Both the position numbers and the translations under genes were made by a program. A stretch of DNA of 64,000 bases from Paracoccus marcusii (GTDB lineage: Bacteria; Pseudomonadota; Alphaproteobacteria; Rhodobacterales; Rhodobacteraceae): NCBI RefSeq assembly GCF_028621715.1, contig NZ_CP117466.1:1064501-1128500 (forward strand), in the 5' to 3' direction. Positions 1 through 7,667 of this stretch are shown one piece after another. Position 1 is the stretch's first letter; each line of letters begins with the position of its first letter. The notes under the pieces were generated by a model. It was not told where the DNA came from. It searched no databases and saw only the letters and a list, made by a program, of their open reading frames with translations.

Positions 1-1
1 T

Positions 2-439
2 GGAGGAATTAGTACTATTGATCAACTCCTAGTAAGGACATGCTTTAAAAGAAGTGAAAGGACAATATCCCGGAAGGGGAGGGAAATCATCCTTGCATAT
101 ATACTTAATATGCATCAATCTAAAGGAGAAATATTAGCGGCTTTTGTGAATTCTGCTTATTTTGGCCCTCGTTTAAATGGCGTCGACACTGCAGCAGAAG
201 TGATATTTGGTTGCCGCGCATGTGATCTGAGTGATAATAAAAGCGCGCTTATAGCTAGCTTACTTCCTTACCCTCTCCCTGCTAATATTTCTCTAGATCT
301 ACGTCGTAAAGGACCCGCCCCAAGCTCCGAGGAAATTTTATTAAAATATGATCTTTCTAACCCTTGGTGGGTATCTCGGATCAAGATGAGAATGTCATAC
401 GTGACACAGTTGCGGGCTAAATATTCAGAAGTCGTTTGA
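2..439 (+). CDS. Peptidoglycan glycosyltransferase (GT51) domain protein, C-terminal part
   Basis: The reading frame is already open at base 2, so the gene starts left of the window. The visible 145 residues follow the second half of a GT51 transglycosylase domain, which polymerises lipid II into glycan strands at the outer face of the inner membrane. The marks are GGISTIDQLL (compare GGSTITQQL), a basic stretch, an SKGEILAAFVNSAYFG motif (compare SKDEILEAYLNxxYFG), GVDTAAEVIFG, and an ALIASLLPYPLP segment. The protein ends soon after this domain, so no penicillin-binding transpeptidase domain follows. Base composition is far more AT-rich than the rest of the window, which suggests horizontal origin. 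The last 23 bases overlap the convergent gene at 417-1010. Confidence 0.75.
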   Translation, partial: GGISTIDQLLVRTCFKRSERTISRKGREIILAYILNMHQSKGEILAAFVNSAYFGPRLNGVDTAAEVIFGCRACDLSDNKSALIASLLPYPLPANISLDLRRKGPAPSSEEILLKYDLSNPWWVSRIKMRMSYVTQLRAKYSEVV

Positions 440-1010
440 TAAGCCACCAGTTAGTTATGTACTCGTTACTGGGGTTATTCCAAGATGAAAGTTTCCGGAG
501 TGACCCAAAATCTTCGGCTGAAATTTTATTTGCAAGGCGCGCGCAAAACTCAAAAACCTTTGCTGAAATAATGGACAGGTCTTTATCTATTTCTGAAACT
601 TCCGACTCAGAGCGATTATTCAATTTTGCAATTGTCGAAATTCTATTTCCATTTTTTACGATTCTGTCATTAAGCGTTTTCTCGAAATCAAGAACCGAAG
701 CATATGAGGTGTAGAATCTTAGTCGATATCTAAGATCGTTGTAGCTTCCCGAATATTCTTTGACGGAATCCATGTAGCTTTTCTTGTATTCAGATGAATT
801 TTCATCTTCTAGATTGAGCAAGTATAGTCTTTGACAAGCTATCCTTTTGTCAAAAATTCTGGCTATATCGCGCAATAGATCATTGGCTTCTCTGGTTTCT
901 CGGGTGCGAATTTCTTCATGCGTCGCCCTTAACCAATGTCGTCTCTGGTAGTTAGCTGTGATAAAAATTCCTACAATTGCAAGAATGGCTGCGATAGGTA
1001 TACCAAACAT
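417..1010 (-). CDS. Hypothetical membrane-anchored protein
   Basis: This 197-residue protein is not recognised. It has one N-terminal hydrophobic segment (residues about 2-19, IPIAAILAIVGIFITANY). A long charged and probably helical region rich in Arg, Glu and Asp follows, so the likely topology is a membrane anchor with a cytoplasmic coiled-coil-like body. The gene is AT-rich like the neighbouring GT51 fragment and unlike everything after about 1.08 kb. It converges on that gene with a 23-bp overlap. It is probably part of the same accessory segment. Confidence 0.55.
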   Translation of the reverse strand: MFGIPIAAILAIVGIFITANYQRRHWLRATHEEIRTRETREANDLLRDIARIFDKRIACQRLYLLNLEDENSSEYKKSYMDSVKEYSGSYNDLRYRLRFYTSYASVLDFEKTLNDRIVKNGNRISTIAKLNNRSESEVSEIDKDLSIISAKVFEFCARLANKISAEDFGSLRKLSSWNNPSNEYITNWWLIKRLLNI

Positions 1011-1083
1011 TGAAGATAGTCCTTTGAAGCTTGCATGTATTTACTGCCTTGATTCGACCAAGTAACAAGCTTTTCTTCGATTT

Positions 1084-1602
1084 TCATAGCCCGCTCTTAG
1101 CTCTCAACTGCTCCAACAAAGCCCGCTTCCCCGCCGCAATCAGCCGCCGAGGCCCCTCCATCGGCACCCCCGGCGCATCCGGGGGCAAGGGCGTCTCGCC
1201 CATCTCGGCCCAGGCCGCGTCCTCGGCGCGCTGCAGGTCGCCGAATTCGGGGCGGGGGCCGTCCATGCCCTCGGCCTCGCGGCGCTTGAGGTAATCCATC
1301 GTCTCGGCCCCCTCGATCAGCCCTGCCAGCCGCGCATGCATCCACGCCGCCATCAGCCGGTTGACCCGCACCTGCCAGTCCGGCCCCATCGAGCGAAAGA
1401 ACGCCACCACATCCGCATCCAGCCGCAGCGTGACGCGCGTCTTGGGCGCCGTGCCCTTTTCCTGCGCGATGCGGTGCCAGTCGTCGGGAATGCGCATCCG
1501 CGCCATGACGGTGCTGTGCAGGTCCCATTCCAGCATCCGCATCGCTTCGGCCAAATAGTAGTAATCCGCGTGCCGGGTTCCTTCGGCCTTGGCGACAGAC
1601 AC
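1084..1602 (-). CDS. BrnA-like antitoxin family protein (orphan)
   Basis: The central region contains KTRVTLRLDADVVAFFRSMG followed by a W-x-RVNRLMAAWMHARL stretch. This is the ribbon-helix-helix signature of the BrnA antitoxin family, where the conserved RLDADV strand contacts DNA. The N-terminal half (YYYLAEAMRMLEWDL) and the acidic, proline-rich C-terminal tail make the protein longer (172 aa from the GTG at 1602) than classical BrnA of about 90 aa. Long versions of this kind occur in Rhodobacteraceae. The frame is open upstream to a TTG at 1632, and neither start has a strong ribosome-binding site. No BrnT toxin gene is adjacent, so a toxin-antitoxin role is not shown; it may be a stand-alone DNA-binding regulator. 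Confidence 0.6.
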   Translation of the reverse strand: MSVAKAEGTRHADYYYLAEAMRMLEWDLHSTVMARMRIPDDWHRIAQEKGTAPKTRVTLRLDADVVAFFRSMGPDWQVRVNRLMAAWMHARLAGLIEGAETMDYLKRREAEGMDGPRPEFGDLQRAEDAAWAEMGETPLPPDAPGVPMEGPRRLIAAGKRALLEQLRAKSGL

Positions 1603-1818
1603 ATTGTCTTCGCGGTTATGGATGTCCGGCAAGCTGCGTCCCGACCGTTAACGATGCCTAAGCGACCGTGCGTTGTCGGTGTACGCCCTGTATCTGCGCG
1701 ATGCGCCCTCAGTGACCACCTGGCGCGCGCCGTTCCGGGTTAGAAGAAAGCAATCCGTGACCTAGCCATGCGCCGCGCGCGCCGCTGTTTCAGCGCGCCC
1801 AATCCACGGCCCCGTTTT

Positions 1819-2556
1819 CTACCAACAACTCAGCATCCAGCAGCGCAGCCCCTGTCCACCACCACCACCACTCATTCCTACCCCGCGGGCTAGCCGCGCT
1901 CTTGTATCTGGCGGCCGGTAGTGATGCGGACCTCTCCGCCAAGCACGTTCAGGGGAATGGCATGGGCATCGCAGAGGGCCTTGGATGGCGGTGATGCCGA
2001 TGGACGCTGCAGAGCCGGTGATCAGGAGGCTCATGCTGTGCCCCTTAGGTCGGTGGCTCCGGACCGGGCCAGGTCGCGCGTGCAGCCCGCAGCCGCTGTC
2101 GCGCACGCCGTCGCGCAGCAGTGCGTTGCGGATGCCGTTCGCCGCGGCCCAGGCCAGCCGCCGGGACGGGCGGTCGCGGCGGTCCACCCGCTGGCCCTGG
2201 ACCAGGCCCAGCGCAATGCCGCCCCCGGCAAATGACTCCAGCAGGGCAGGAATGTTGTCGGGCGGGTTCTGACCGTCCGCATCCAGCGTCACGATCAGCG
2301 CCCCGCGCGCGGCCCAGACCCCGCTGCGGATCGCGGCGGACTGCCCGCAGGACCGGTCGTGGCAGATCACCCGCAGCTGCGGCAGCCGCGTCTGCAGCGC
2401 GGCCAGTTCGGCCCGCGTTCCATCGCGCGAGGCGTCGTCGATAACGATAATCTCGTGCGCGTGGTCCCGCAGAGTGGCGGCGATGCCGGTCAGCAGGGCG
2501 GTGATGTTGCCGGCCTCGTCGCGGGCGGGCAGGACGACGGAAATGTCGGGCGTCAT
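1819..2556 (-). pseudogene. Glycosyltransferase family 2 (dolichol-phosphate mannosyltransferase type), 3'-truncated
   Basis: The first about 165 residues are a GT2 (GT-A) domain of the kind that transfers a sugar to a polyprenyl phosphate. It begins MTPDISVVLPARDEAGNI, then has the nucleotide-sugar motifs EIIVIDDASRDGT, VTLDADGQNPPDN and ending in RDSGCGL. At that point (about 2075) similarity stops; members of the family normally continue for 60 or more residues and often have membrane helices. The rest of the open frame (to 1819) is unrelated low-complexity sequence running across a cobF scrap. The gene lies directly downstream of the broken GT39 gene and the LAB_N gene on the same strand. 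The order LAB_N, GT39, GT2 suggests a former lipid-A or envelope sugar-modification operon. Confidence 0.7.
1908..2000 (-). pseudogene. cobF: Fragment of cobF (precorrin-6A synthase)
   Basis: Read on the minus strand, this segment encodes GITAIQ and then, one frame over, ALCDAHAIPLNVLGGEVRIT. It corresponds closely to GITAIQALCAAHAIPLNALG and SEVRITTGR in the intact cobF at 33771-34511. The DNA also lines up directly with 34020-34115. An extra T near 1982 breaks the frame, so this is a non-functional remnant. No other part of cobF is visible on either side. The fragment sits where the truncated GT2 gene loses homology, which points to a past rearrangement. Confidence 0.75.
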
Positions 2557-2628
2557 GGCGCGACCTTCTGTGAGCGGTGAAGGGTATAGGTCTTGTCGCG
2601 GAACGGCAGCGGCAGGACAGGGGTCATG

Positions 2629-3843
2629 CTAGGGAGGCGGGTCCGTCTGGTCCAGAAGCACGCCGCCCGGATGGTCGCGCAGCCACCCCGCAACGGCGTC
2701 GTCGGACAGGCGGGCGACCGGGTTCAGCAGGCGTCCGGAAAAGTTCAGCTGCACGTGATAGGTGCCGTCGGTGACGGCGATGCCTGCGGCATCATGGGGC
2801 GTCACGGCCCGGCCCAGATCGGTCATGTCATAGCACGCGGACAGCAGCGGGCTCAGCCCGAGATGCAGCCCGATCATCAGCGCCAGCGGCAGCGCGGCCA
2901 GCGCCGTGACCCGCGCCCGCAGCCGCAACCGCAGGAACGCCCCCATGGCCCAGACCGCCGCCAGCCGCGTGCCGGGATCGGCCCACAGTTGCCTTGGCCG
3001 CAGCGCACCAAGCCCCGCCCCGGTCCAGCCGAACGGCCAGACCATCGCGGGTAACAGGGCGGCATAGAACCACCAGGGTTTGCGATGGGCAAAGGATGCC
3101 ATCATGCGCCCGCCGCTTTGCCGCCACGGGACCTCGATGCGGTACTCCGGCCCGCCCAGGATCAGCGCGGGCACCAGCCACAGGCCGACCGCCACCAGCG
3201 CGACGGCCAGCGCCAGCGTCAGCCCGCCCGCCCATTGTCGCGCCGACGGGCGGTCCCGCCCTGCCCACAACGGCATCGACAGCGCCACGGGCAGCACGTA
3301 GATCAGGATCACCGGCCCCTTGGCATAGACGCCCAGGGCCACGGCCATTCCCAGAGCAACCCAGGCCCCGCGTCACGGCCTGCGGACCGCCGACCACAGT
3401 GCTAACTTCGCCAGCAGCGTGGCCACGGTCAGCATCGCGTCGGACATGGTCGTCGATCCGAACAGCAGCCAGACCAGCGACACCGCCAGGATCAGCGCCG
3501 CAGCCCCGCCGCGCGCTGGCCTGTCCGGCCGCAGCCGCAATGCCAGCAGCCGGATCATTGCCACGCAGGCTGTCGCGAAGGCCGGCCCGACCAGCCGGGC
3601 CGCGAAGGCATCGACGCCCACGACCGCCCACACCAGGTTGATCAGCCAGAACAGCAGCGGCGGCTTGTGCCCGTAGATCGCCCCGTTCAGGTGCGGAACC
3701 CAGGGCGACCCGCCGACAGGCATCTCCCACGCGGCGGCGAGATAGCGTGTCTCGTCCACGGGCATCAGTGGGCGCAGCAGGATCAGCGTCAGCGCGGTCA
3801 GCGCGAACAGCAGCGTAGCGAACAGGACGGGACGCATCCTCAT
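2629..3843 (-). pseudogene. GT39/ArnT-type glycosyltransferase interrupted by an in-frame TGA
   Basis: Two open stretches (3843-3373 and 3372-2629) lie in the same frame and are separated only by a TGA at 3373-3375. The first has an N-terminal helix, the acidic motif PVDETRYLAAAWEM and NGAIYGHKPPLLFWLINLVW, typical of GT39/ArnT enzymes that move a lipid-linked sugar onto lipid A or protein in the periplasm. The second continues with membrane helices and a soluble C-terminal part. The total of about 405 residues is short for the family (about 480-550). The expected hydrophobic SGKQxHYLLP-like region is not visible near 2940, so an internal deletion is also possible. The start overlaps the LAB_N stop by 4 bp. 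Recoding is unlikely because no selenocysteine context is evident. Confidence 0.75.
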
Positions 3844-4127
3844 GCCGCGACCATCTGGCGATGCCTGCGGATCAGCATAAGGTTGCGCCGATAGACGAAC
3901 AGTCCCAGCCCCAGGCCCAGCCCCTGGCCCGGCACAAAGACCGGGTCACCACGCCACGACGCATAGGCAAAGAGGGTGACCCCGCCCGCCAGCGAGACCC
4001 ACAAGAACGGATGCGGGACGACACTGCGTCGCATTCGTTCGCTGGCCAGCCACTGGGTGACGAAACGGGCGCTGAACAGTGCCTGCCCCAGAGACCCGAT
4101 CCCGAGCCACACCGTCTGTCCCGTCAT
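3840..4127 (-). CDS. Lipid-A-disaccharide synthase N-terminal domain (LAB_N) protein
   Basis: This 95-residue integral membrane protein has about three hydrophobic segments and the LAB_N landmarks: an early LGxxGQxLFSxRFVxQW (here LGIGSLGQALFSARFVTQW), SxxPHPFLWVSLAGG and a final YxRNL (VYRRNLMLI). Such proteins are encoded with GT2 and GT39 glycosyltransferases and are thought to act at the membrane in lipid-A or undecaprenyl-linked sugar modification. Here it is the only intact member of that trio. It is the first gene of the group, and its stop overlaps the GT39 start (ATGA). Confidence 0.85.
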   Translation of the reverse strand: MTGQTVWLGIGSLGQALFSARFVTQWLASERMRRSVVPHPFLWVSLAGGVTLFAYASWRGDPVFVPGQGLGLGLGLFVYRRNLMLIRRHRQMVAA

Positions 4128-4609
4128 CCGCCAAGCCGCCCCGTCGTTGCAGGACAGCCGTGCCCCGCAAGGCTTGCAGCAAGCGTGCAGTCGAGAGCTT
4201 GGATGCGCCGAACTGCATTGTCGATCGCCGGGCGTCTTCCAAAAGGCCTGTCATCGAATGGCCGGGGCCGTCCCTCAGGTCATGGCAGCTGCGACACCGG
4301 GCCGCTGATAGGCCGTGGAATCAGGGGCCGCGCTGGCCCGGACGCCCCATTATGGTTTCAGCCGGATGCGACCCCCCATCAAGGCTGTGCCGACTATCTA
4401 TGGTCAGTGGAGGCCAACTGACGGGGCATGCTCACCGCCGTGATCGGGCCAAATCATCTTAGATAGGGGGACGTTGCGAAGTGGTTAAGCTGCCATCCTG
4501 CTGTCCCGCCATCCAGTGAACTGCGTCGCATGACAGGGACCAGCCCCTGTATCGGGCCGGTCCATCGGGTGCGACGCGACGCCCTGTCATGGGGCGCCGC
4601 GGAGGGGAC
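4128..4609. other. Intergenic region without a recognisable gene
   Basis: About 480 bp between the LAB_N gene and the ene-reductase gene, both on the minus strand. No open frame here shows family motifs or a convincing ribosome-binding site. The part next to 4127 should hold the promoter of the LAB_N gene, but no clear -35/-10 pair could be picked out. It may contain degraded sequence, in keeping with the decay seen to its left. Confidence 0.5.
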
Positions 4610-5707
4610 TCAGGCCTGATCGGCCGTCGCGTCCATCGGCGGATAGTCCACATAGCCTTCGGCACCGCCGCCATACATCGTGGACTCGTCGGGCTTGGCC
4701 AGGGGTGCGCCGGCCTTCATCCGCGCGACCAGGTCGGGGTTCGCGATGTAGGGGCGGCCAAAGGCGAACAGGTCCGCCTTGCCCTCCTTCAGGCGTTTCG
4801 TCGCCAGGTCCAGGTCATAGCCGTTATTGGCGATATAGGTGCGTGAGAACCGCTGGCGCAGGCTGTTGAAATCGAACGGCGCCACGTCGCGCGGCCCGCC
4901 GGTCGCGCCCTCGACGACGTGGATGTAGACCAGGCCAAGCGCCTCCACCCCGTCCACAATGTGATCGAACTGCGGCTGCGGATCGCTGCAGGACACCCCG
5001 CCGGCCGGAGAGACCGGAGACAGGCGGATGCCCGTGCGGTCCGCGCCGATCTCGGCCACGACGGCTTGGGCCACCTCCAGCATCAGCCGGGCGCGGTTTT
5101 CGACCGAGCCGCCATAGGCGTCGGTGCGCTTGTTCGCGCCGTCCTTGGCGAACTGGTCCAGCAGATAACCGTTGGCCCCATGGATCTCGACCCCGTCGAA
5201 GCCCGCCTCGATGGCGTTGGCCGCAGCCTGGCGGAAATCGTCGACGATGCCCGGGATCTCGTCCAGGCGCAGGGCGCGCGGGGTCGAGGTCTCGACAAAT
5301 CCGCCGTTCACGAAGGTCTTGGTTTCTGCCGCGATCGCCGAGGGGGCCACGGGGGCCGCGCCGCCCGGCTGCACGTCGACATGCGACACCCGACCCACAT
5401 GCCACAGCTGCAGGAAGATGCGCCCGCCCTTGGCATGGACCGCATCGGTGACCTTTCGCCATCCGGCGATCTGTTCGGGCGTATAGACGCCGGGCGTGTC
5501 CTGATAGCCCTGCGCCTGCGCCGAAATCTGCGTCGCCTCGGCGATGATCAGCCCCGCGGTCGCGCGCTGTGCGTAATATTCGGCCGCATGGGGTCCGGGC
5601 ACCAGGCCTTCTGCGGCGCGGTTGCGGGTCAGCGGTGCCATGACGATGCGGTTCGCCAGGCGCAGGGGGCCAAGGTCATAGGGCTGAAAGAGCGTGTTCT
5701 GGTTCAT
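4610..5707 (-). CDS. Old Yellow Enzyme family alkene reductase (NemA-type)
   Basis: A 365-residue FMN-dependent TIM-barrel enzyme that reduces activated C=C bonds (enones, maleimides, nitro-compounds) with NAD(P)H in the cytoplasm. It begins LFQPYDLGPLRLANRIVMAP. The active-site His-Asn pair lies in GVEIHGANGYLLDQF, the FMN-binding region includes RIFLQLWHVGRVSH, and the C-terminal part has FGRPYIANPDLV. The ATG at 5707 is preferred because GGAAAGCGGAAA lies just upstream; an in-frame ATG ten codons earlier (5737) has only a weak site. The substrate cannot be told from the sequence. It is a single gene with long non-coding flanks. Confidence 0.9.
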   Translation of the reverse strand: MNQNTLFQPYDLGPLRLANRIVMAPLTRNRAAEGLVPGPHAAEYYAQRATAGLIIAEATQISAQAQGYQDTPGVYTPEQIAGWRKVTDAVHAKGGRIFLQLWHVGRVSHVDVQPGGAAPVAPSAIAAETKTFVNGGFVETSTPRALRLDEIPGIVDDFRQAAANAIEAGFDGVEIHGANGYLLDQFAKDGANKRTDAYGGSVENRARLMLEVAQAVVAEIGADRTGIRLSPVSPAGGVSCSDPQPQFDHIVDGVEALGLVYIHVVEGATGGPRDVAPFDFNSLRQRFSRTYIANNGYDLDLATKRLKEGKADLFAFGRPYIANPDLVARMKAGAPLAKPDESTMYGGGAEGYVDYPPMDATADQA

Positions 5708-6238
5708 CGTTTCCGCTTTCCGGGTGTGATTGGTCATGGTCGTTCAGGGCAGGTAACGCGCAGCGGGCGGAATGTTTTCAGGGCCGTGAAATATTGCCTG
5801 ACGCACGGTGTCGCAGCATCCGCAGCCCGGGCGATGGGGGGCTGACAGCCGCGGCACAAGGCGGGCGGTCTAGGCACGGTAGAGCCTGCGCGTCGCCTAA
5901 GCCATTCCATTGCCAAGGGGCGTTTCCGTCCCCTCATCGGGGCATGGTCAACTGCTTGCAGACCCCTTACTGATCGTGAGGCGGACCTTCGCCGTAGCGA
6001 CGCGATGAGGGGGACGTTGGCTGGGCGCAGGTTGGTTTAGGGCGCCGGCTGCCGAACTCCGGCATGACTTCTGGCAGCCGGGGTTTGTCCAGGCATGGGA
6101 TGATGCATGACCATCTCAACAGGGAAGGGCGCCCGCCGCGACGGGGTCGTGTCGGAAACGCCAGCCACGGCGGGCCTTGCGACGACCGCTGGTCGTGCGC
6201 CTGCTGTTCACCTTGCCGCCAGACCGACAGACCGACGC
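5708..6238. other. Intergenic region with hairpin-forming repeats
   Basis: About 530 bp between the ene-reductase start and the pcaB stop. No gene is supported. It contains a short GC hairpin (AAGGGGCGTTTCCGTCCCCT, 5916-5935) and a larger inverted repeat at 6045-6081, listed separately. The side near 5738 should contain the ene-reductase promoter, but no reliable sigma-70 boxes were identified. Confidence 0.45.
6045..6081. repeat. Inverted repeat, possible terminator-like hairpin
   Basis: CCGGCTGCC (6045-6053) and GGCAGCCGG (6073-6081) are perfect 9-bp complements separated by 19 bases. The hairpin lies about 160 bp past the end of pcaB, the last gene of the pca operon, so it could stabilise or end that transcript. 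There is no T-run, so an intrinsic terminator is not certain. Confidence 0.4.
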
Positions 6239-7570
6239 CTAGGGCATACGGGTCCGCTGACGGTCGGCAAAGGCGCAGGCCTCCTGCGGGGCCAGGCCGA
6301 GACCGTTGGCGCGGACCAGCGCGGCCCAGTCCCGGTCCGGCCATTCCTTCCGGGCCAGGTCCAGCAGGTCGCAACCCTCCGCCAGGGCGGTTGCGCAAAG
6401 CTGACCGACCCTGCCTGCGACAGAGGCCCGGTCCAGGCCCAGTTCGGCCAGGACCGCGAATGTCAGCGCCTCGGCATGGATGGTGCCGGACCCGCCACCA
6501 AGGTCGCGCTCCATTGCCTGGGGGTCAGGGGTCAACCGGTCCAGGACATCCTGCGTCAGCCGCAGCATCGCGCCCAGGCTGACGCAGATCTGCGGCAGGG
6601 TCAGCCATTCGGTGAACCACGCCGCACCGTCGCGGTTCTGGCGATGCACCCCCGCCGCCCCGAAAACCGATGCCAGCCCGATCACCTGCCGCGCCAGTGC
6701 CGCCAGCGCCGACGGGCCGACCGGGTTCTGCTTCTGTGGCATGGTCGAGGATGCCCCCCCGCCCTCGATCCGCACCAGGGCCAGGCCCGACTGCGTCATC
6801 AGCAGCAGGTCCTCGGCCAGCTTGGCCAGGGCGACGGCCACCGCCGCAGCCCAATCCGCCAGCCGACCCAGCCCTGAACGGTCGGAATGCCAACCATGGC
6901 CGGGATCCGACAGGTCCAGCGCCCGCGCAAGGCCCGCCCGCACGGCCGGGCCCTGCGGACCCATCGCCGACAGCGTGCCCGCCGCCCCGGACAGCGAGAC
7001 GCGAAGCACCGCGTCGCGAACCCGTGCCAGATCCTGTGCGTGATCCAGCAGGGGCCATCCCCAGCTGGCCGCGACCGCACCGAAGCTGGTGGGTGTCGCC
7101 GTCTGGCCATAGGTCCGCGCGGCCATGGGCAGGGTGGCGTGCCGATCCGCCAGCGCAGCCAGCTGGGTCAGAACGGCATCCAGGCGGGCGCCCCACAGGT
7201 CCAGCATGGGGCGCAGGCGCAGGGCCAGCGCGCTGTCCATGATGTCCTGGCTGGTGGCGCCCCAGTGCAGATGCGCGGCCGCGGGATCGCCGGCCATCTG
7301 CCGCCGCATCTCCTGGACCAGGGCGGGGACGGGGACGCCGTTGCGGGCGGTGGCCTGGGCCAGGGATGCCGGATCGATCATCAGGCCACGGCTGGCCGCG
7401 GCGATGGCCGGACCGGCATCGGGGGGGATGACCCCAAGCTGCGCCTGAACCCGGGCCAGCGCGACTTCGACCCGGATCATCGCGTCCAGTTCGGCCTCGG
7501 CCGTGAACAGCGCCTGGGTGTCCGGGTCGCCGAACAGCATGGCATAGAGGGGGTTTCCGGCCGCGGTCAT
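6239..7570 (-). CDS. pcaB: 3-carboxy-cis,cis-muconate cycloisomerase
   Basis: 443 residues of the fumarase/adenylosuccinate-lyase superfamily. It cyclises 3-carboxy-cis,cis-muconate, the product of PcaHG, to 4-carboxymuconolactone. The superfamily signature is GGGASSTMPQKQNPV near residue 280. The earlier conserved segments HWGATSQDIMDSA and ARTYGQTATPTSFG are also present. Length matches the family (about 350-450). It is the last gene of the minus-strand pca operon, 97 bp after the BKACE-type gene. This gap is larger than the overlaps upstream, so it may have its own translation signals but probably shares the transcript. Confidence 0.95.
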   Translation of the reverse strand: MTAAGNPLYAMLFGDPDTQALFTAEAELDAMIRVEVALARVQAQLGVIPPDAGPAIAAASRGLMIDPASLAQATARNGVPVPALVQEMRRQMAGDPAAAHLHWGATSQDIMDSALALRLRPMLDLWGARLDAVLTQLAALADRHATLPMAARTYGQTATPTSFGAVAASWGWPLLDHAQDLARVRDAVLRVSLSGAAGTLSAMGPQGPAVRAGLARALDLSDPGHGWHSDRSGLGRLADWAAAVAVALAKLAEDLLLMTQSGLALVRIEGGGASSTMPQKQNPVGPSALAALARQVIGLASVFGAAGVHRQNRDGAAWFTEWLTLPQICVSLGAMLRLTQDVLDRLTPDPQAMERDLGGGSGTIHAEALTFAVLAELGLDRASVAGRVGQLCATALAEGCDLLDLARKEWPDRDWAALVRANGLGLAPQEACAFADRQRTRMP

Positions 7571-7667
7571 GGACCGACCATGCCAGGGCTGCGCTCCCCC
7601 TGGCGGCGCGGGCCGTGGGTCGGCGGTGGCAGGGGCGATTGCCGCCCCGTTGTTACCTGCGCATGGG

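Noticed and set aside
436..714. Plus-strand ORF of 92 codons after the GT51 fragment
   Set aside because: It is antisense to the gene at 417-1010, which has a better start and a natural membrane-anchor N-terminus.
2000..2040. Start of an epimerase gene (MSLLITGSA) after the GT2 fragment
   Set aside because: Only about ten residues resemble a Rossmann start before the frame enters the cobF scrap; too short to support a gene.
3373..3375. TGA in the GT39 gene as a selenocysteine codon
   Set aside because: There is no reason for selenocysteine in this membrane enzyme, no supporting hairpin was evident, and the neighbouring GT2 gene is also broken, so a nonsense mutation is simpler.
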